From: Dissophora ornata
Taxonomy: Eukaryota > Mortierellomycota > Mortierellomycetes > Mortierellales > Mortierellaceae
NCBI GenBank assembly: GCA_025201705.1
Contig: MU617073.1
Coordinates: 1 to 24,409 of the forward strand
DNA: 24,409 nt
Direction: 5' to 3'
Shown here: positions 20,350 to 24,409 of the stretch, piece by piece
Position numbering within the stretch: the first letter of the stretch is position 1
Layout: each line of letters begins with the position of its first letter
Notes under the pieces: model-generated
Told to the model about the DNA's origin: nothing
What the model saw: only the letters and a program-made list of their open reading frames with translations
Databases searched by the model: none
Made by a program: the position numbers and the translations under genes

Positions 20350-23300
20350 ATGTACGCCGCTGACGAGAGCTCCCCTCTGTCAAAGTACAGAGAACTGACC
20401 CCTATCCAGCCTGCACGAGACCTGGCGCCGACCAATGCCTCGGGCGTGCTGAAGCATGGCTATATCTCCGTCAAGGAAGAGGGCCTCAAGGCCTTTATCT
20501 GGTCAAAGAGATACATGACCCTGCGTGAACTCACCCTGAGCTTCCACAGGAACGAGGTGCGTAACAAACCAAAGTCACCAGTCAAGAAGAGTCTGCTGTT
20601 GATGTGGACCACAGGTGGCGCTCGTGGATGGCATTGAAAAGAACCACACCATTGTTCATCATCCCTGCACAAGGTTTTTGTTTTGTGTTTGAGTGGTTTC
20701 AGACCCCACTCTGCTGCCATCATCTACTACTCTCCTTCCCCGGATCGCAAGTGACGGGCGTTGGTGTGTGTGAGAGAGAGGGGGGGCCATTCCAGCTGTA
20801 CTCTGTGGATGAATGCCATGTCCTAGGATGAATGGAGCGGGATGCGCTGTTTCCTTTGTGTTCGTTTTCCGTCTTGGGTCAAGACGCGCGCACTCTGCCT
20901 GGACAAGGACCCATTCTAACTCTTTAGCTCGTCTTTTTTTTCCCAACTAAAATGCGTCGTGCCTCCCCTCTCCTGCCGTGCTATTTCTGCCTCCCTGATC
21001 CTGAATCCTGGCCTTGCCTCTCTTGGTTCTAGTCGACTCCTCAGGCCGTGGTCCTGATCTTCCTCAAGGACATCACCGCCGTGACCCGCACAGATCTGAA
21101 GGCCTACTGCTTCGAACTTGTCACTAAGGACAGGAGCTACTTCCTGTCCTGCAAGAACGATGAGGAGCTGTACTCGTGGATGCATGAGATCTACTCGCGC
21201 TCGCCCCTCATGGGGGTCTCAAACCCTACCAACTTTGTGCACAAGGTCCATGTGGGCTTTGATCCCAACACTGGCAACTTTACGGTATGCGCTGCGTCAC
21301 ACAAGGGCCTCGGTCCATTTCCATGCAGGTGGAGGAAGAGACGTGGCCTAGTCTGTGAACAATCCCAGTAGTAACTCATCGCTCATTTTTTTTTGCCTCT
21401 CGTTCTTCTTTGCGAAACTTTCAGGGCTTGCCAGAGACATGGACAAAGCTGCTCACTGGATCTGCCATTACAAAGGAGGATTATGCCAACAATCCCCAGG
21501 CTGTGCTTGAGGTCCTGGAGTTCTACACCGATCAAACAAAGAGAAACGAGGAAGAGTATGGCACGGCCTCGCTGGTGCCTGGCTCCCTCCCTCTTGTGCC
21601 TACTGACTCGGAAGGTGACCGGTGGGCCAACCTCATGCCAAAGCAGGCCTCGCCTCCCTCTAGCCGACCAGAGCGTCCTCAGCGTCCAGATCGACCTGAA
21701 GATCGACCCTCTATCCCTGAGCGCTCGATCAGTACTGACATTGTCCCTGTTACTCAGAGGATGTCAAGCCTGGGTATCTATGAAGAAAGGGTATGCCATT
21801 GTCGCAAGGGGGTTCCGCTCTGTCCAAGTGCTCTCTTATGAGGTTTATTTTCAGATCTGAGCATAGAGTCAATGTCTGCATATAACTCACTTCTGTCTTT
21901 TTCTCATTTGGATGCCACAGGGCAACCAACAAGGAGGCGCGCGGCCTGCTGTTGCACAAAGGGACTACGCCCCACCCTCACCCACGGTAGGTGAAAGACA
22001 TGTTGTGGTTGCCTATGCGGTAATCTCCTTTGAGGGCTCCAATCCTAAAGACTTTTTTCGTACACTAATGCACTACATTATCGTTTACGCTTATGGAATT
22101 ACTAGTTCTCCCCTCCTCTGTCAAGCTCGCCTTCAAGCAAGTACAGCAATCCAGCTCCCAAACCCCCAGGACAGCAGCCGCCCTCACCTTCATCATCACC
22201 TGCCAGTCTCCGCCAGCAGAGCCCATATGGGCAACCCCCTCGGAGCAACACTGCGCCAATTACTGTCAAACACCCTGCCGATAATAAACCACCAGTGGCC
22301 GCTCGGCCTGCTGTGGCGGATGCTGCGGCTGCGTTGAATGGATCGAGCGCGCCCAAGGTTGTTGTGGAGCGTCGAATCTCGACCATGACTGAGGCTGAGA
22401 TCATGGAGAAGTTGCGAAGCGTTGTCTCATCAGGCGACCCAAGCACGTTGTATAGCAAGATCAAGAAAGTTGGTCAGGGGTAAGCAGAGACATTGTCGTT
22501 TTGACTGATTCATCTTGGAAGGACATGCTCATGTTATGTGCTTTGCTGACATGTTCCTGTAATGACTTTGGTACTCTAGTGCCTCTGGATCCGTCTATGT
22601 TGCCAAGCATCTTACAACCAACACCAAGGTGGCCATTAAGCAGATGGATCTTTCCATGCAGCCAAGGAAAGAGTTGGTGGTGAATGAGATTTTGGTCATG
22701 AAGGAGTCGACCAACCCCAACATTGTCAACTATCTCGACTCGTTCTTGGTCAAGGGCCAGGAATTGTGGGTCGTCATGGAGTACATGGAGGGTGGAGCAC
22801 TGACAGATGTTATTGATAACAACAAGTTGACAGAAAATCAGATTGCATGCATCTGCTTTGAGGTAAGAATGAATGCCTTTTTGTTATTTCCGTTTAGTCG
22901 TCCTCTTGAACAAAGATCAAAAGATATTCATGACCGCGCCTCTCTCTTTTCCCCCTCTTTTGTTTGTGCCTCATAGACTTGCAAGGGTCTCCAGCATCTG
23001 CACAGCCAGAACATTATTCACAGAGATATCAAGTCAGACAATGTTCTCATGGATTCATACGGACATGTCAAGATTAGTAAGTGATCTTATGTCGTTTTAT
23101 AACCTGCGATATTGTTGCAGACAAAGTGAGGTTTTTGTAGCTTTGCTCTAACCACAATGTCAATTTTTTACCTATAGCTGATTTCGGTTTCTGTGCCAAG
23201 CTGACGGATCAAAAGAACAAGCGTGCCACGATGGTCGGAACACCGTACTGGATGGCACCCGAGGTTGTGAAGCAGAAGGAGTATGGCGCCAAGGTTGATA

Positions 23301-23690
23301 TCTGGTCTCTGGGTATCATGGCCATTGAGATGATTGAGCAAGAGCCCCCATACCTGGACGAGGAGCCTCTCAAGGCATTGTACTTGATTGCTACAAATGG
23401 AACACCTACGCTCAAGAAGCCCGAGACGCTGAGCTCAGAGTTGAAGAACTTTTTGGCTGTCTGCTTGTGTGTTGATGTTAAGAGTCGTGCCAGTTCGAGG
23501 GAGCTGTTGGATGTAAGTTTCTGATCTGTGACAAAGAGTTTTTATCGCGTGCTGACTGCTCGTAATAGTTGTCTAATGTTTTTTTTCCCCCTTCCCTTCC
23601 CTTCCCTTCTTCTTATAGCACGAGTTCTTAAGACGGGCAGGGCCTATTCATACTCTCCGACCCCTGTTCGACTTCAAGAGAAATGGATAA
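20350..23690 (+). CDS. CLA4: Cla4-like p21-activated protein kinase (PH-CRIB-kinase)
   Basis: Exons: 20350-20556, 21033-21284, 21425-21790, 21921-21986, 22106-22479, 22580-22862, 22977-23076, 23178-23512, 23619-23690; phases agree, giving 684 residues. A PH domain spans about 32-130 ([20 protein letters not shown] to [11 protein letters not shown]) and is split by the 476-nt intron 1. A CRIB motif follows near 131-165 ([16 protein letters not shown], then G-L-P). A Pro/Ser-rich linker leads to the kinase domain at about 412-665. Catalytic parts are intact: G-x-G-x-x-G in GQGASGSV, VAIK with Lys442, HRDIKSDN with Asp533, TDFGFC with Asp551, activation-loop Thr567 and WMAPE. The DFGFCAKL form and [17 protein letters not shown] stretch ([12 protein letters not shown]) point to Cla4 rather than Ste20. 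Known role: Cdc42-GTP effector at the plasma membrane controlling polarity, septins and cytokinesis. The C-terminal tail after the kinase is short. Confidence 0.93.
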
Positions 23691-23707
23691 ATTGGGCCAT
23701 TTTTTAA

Positions 23708-23719
23708 AATAAAAATAAA
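23708..23719 (+). terminator. tandem poly(A) signals of the PAK gene
   Basis: Two AATAAA hexamers in tandem begin 18 nt past the PAK stop codon, after a T run. Confidence 0.5.
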
Positions 23720-23891
23720 AAGGGAGCATCTGTCGCATGGAGCTTATAGACGGAAAACTCTTATGGGGCGAGCCATTTCTCTGTCTCGACAATGCTCTAC
23801 AGAGAAATAAAATTATACAAAATGGATATTCCTATAGCAAAAAAAAGGACTTTCTTTTGTTCATGATCTACTCCCGCCTTCTACGGGGCCA

Positions 23892-23897
23892 TTTATT
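23892..23897 (-). terminator. poly(A) signal overlapping the rhodanese-gene stop codon
   Basis: AATAAA on the minus strand (TTTATT on plus) is formed by the last Lys codon, the TAA stop and the next bases. The overlap may be chance; other downstream signals on this strand are not obvious. Confidence 0.35.
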
Positions 23898-24360
23898 TCT
23901 TCTTCTCGACTTCAAATCCATTCTTGATCCAACCATCGAAACCTTCGTTCAGACTCCAGACTCTCGGTTTATCCTTATTCTCCGCGACATCATTGTCGTC
24001 GTCAATGTTGCCATACCCTAATCTCACCAAAGACTCTGCTGCCAGAACAGATCTCATTCCTCCAGCGCAATACACCACCACGTCTCTTGGATCGGTCTGT
24101 TTCAAAAACTTGCCTACATCTCTCTCAAGAATACCTCGGGGCAAGACAATTGCACCGGGGATCGTACCCGTGGCCTCGATTTCATGTCGTTCACGGACAT
24201 CGATGACCTGTGGAGGAGGTGAACGTGAAGGAGTCTCGGAAGAGGAATTGGAATTGGACGCGATGGCGTGGAGGTCTTTGGGAGAGATATGGTGGATTTG
24301 TTTGTTGGTGTTCTTGATCTCCTGTACAAGGGCTGGGAAGGACTTTTGGTGAAGCGCAGA
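23893..24360 (-). CDS. rhodanese-domain protein, last exon only (5' part off the contig)
   Basis: An open stretch of 155 codons plus stop. It contains a single rhodanese domain: VIDVRERHEIEATGTIPGA, then VLPRGILE, VVVYCAGGMRSVLAAESL and LNEGFDGWIKNG. The catalytic loop is C-A-G-G-M-R, so the active-site Cys and loop Arg are present and sulfur transfer is plausible. The loop differs from the CRxGx[RT] of classical thiosulfate sulfurtransferases. A short acidic insert (IDDDNDVAENKDK) lies before the final helix. The upstream limit is the putative acceptor CAACAG (AG at 24362-24361), giving phase 0. The frame also stays open to the contig edge, so an unspliced extension cannot be excluded. No ATG for the domain is seen in the window. 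It is tail-to-tail with the PAK gene. Substrate unknown. Confidence 0.78.
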   Translation of the reverse strand, partial: SALHQKSFPALVQEIKNTNKQIHHISPKDLHAIASNSNSSSETPSRSPPPQVIDVRERHEIEATGTIPGAIVLPRGILERDVGKFLKQTDPRDVVVYCAGGMRSVLAAESLVRLGYGNIDDDNDVAENKDKPRVWSLNEGFDGWIKNGFEVEKKK

Positions 24361-24409
24361 CTGTTGATGGATAAAAGGGATATTTAGTGAGTGCTGCTTT
24401 TTTTTTTTA

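Noticed and set aside
1..24409. search for mobile elements, CRISPR arrays, defence or secondary-metabolite clusters
   Set aside because: No transposase, reverse transcriptase, terminal repeats, spaced repeats or cluster-type enzymes were seen. The window is housekeeping genes of a eukaryote.

Overview
This 24.4 kb window is eukaryotic nuclear DNA, most likely from a fungus. Its genes are interrupted by short GT-AG introns (mostly 75-145 nt). They include an Alg13 split from Alg14 and a Cla4-type PAK kinase (PH + CRIB + kinase), both typical of fungi. RMI1 keeps a C-terminal OB fold that budding yeast lacks. The intron density (12 in one gene), T-rich introns and near-balanced base composition fit an early-diverging lineage such as Mortierellomycota or Mucoromycota. 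That placement is an inference. Both ends of the window are homopolymer or low-complexity runs, and each end cuts through a gene, so this looks like a whole assembly contig.

Layout: (1) 104-2566 (-), Lgl/tomosyn/Sro7-type WD40 protein, 3' part missing. (2) 2975-8818 (+), TRAPPC8/Trs85, 13 exons, 1502 residues. (3) 8999-11767 (-), RMI1, 5 exons, 783 residues. (4) 12036-12742 (+), ALG13, 3 exons, 165 residues. (5) 12844-15462 (-), intronless BTB/POZ protein, 872 residues. (6) 15941-19012 (-), WD40 protein of unknown function, 9 exons. (7) 20350-23690 (+), Cla4-like PAK kinase, 9 exons, 684 residues. (8) 23893-24360 (-), rhodanese-domain protein, 5' part missing. I joined exons by hand. In every joined gene the splice phases agree across all junctions, and for genes 1-4 and 7 the joined protein follows the conserved family pattern.

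The genes are mostly head-to-head or tail-to-tail. Three intergenic regions serve as shared upstream regions: 2567-2974, 11768-12035 and 19013-20349. The tail-to-tail pairs are close (101-202 nt) with facing AATAAA signals. Functionally the set is housekeeping: vesicle tethering and secretion (Lgl, TRAPPC8), polarity signalling (PAK), N-glycan precursor synthesis (ALG13) and recombination-intermediate processing (RMI1). I see no mobile element, tRNA, rRNA, CRISPR array or defence-type cluster. No new multi-gene system is evident. The points worth a second look are gene-level: a BTB fold split by a long insertion in an intronless gene, an unplaced WD40 family, a duplicated splice donor, and a 45-nt homopolymer next to a splice acceptor.
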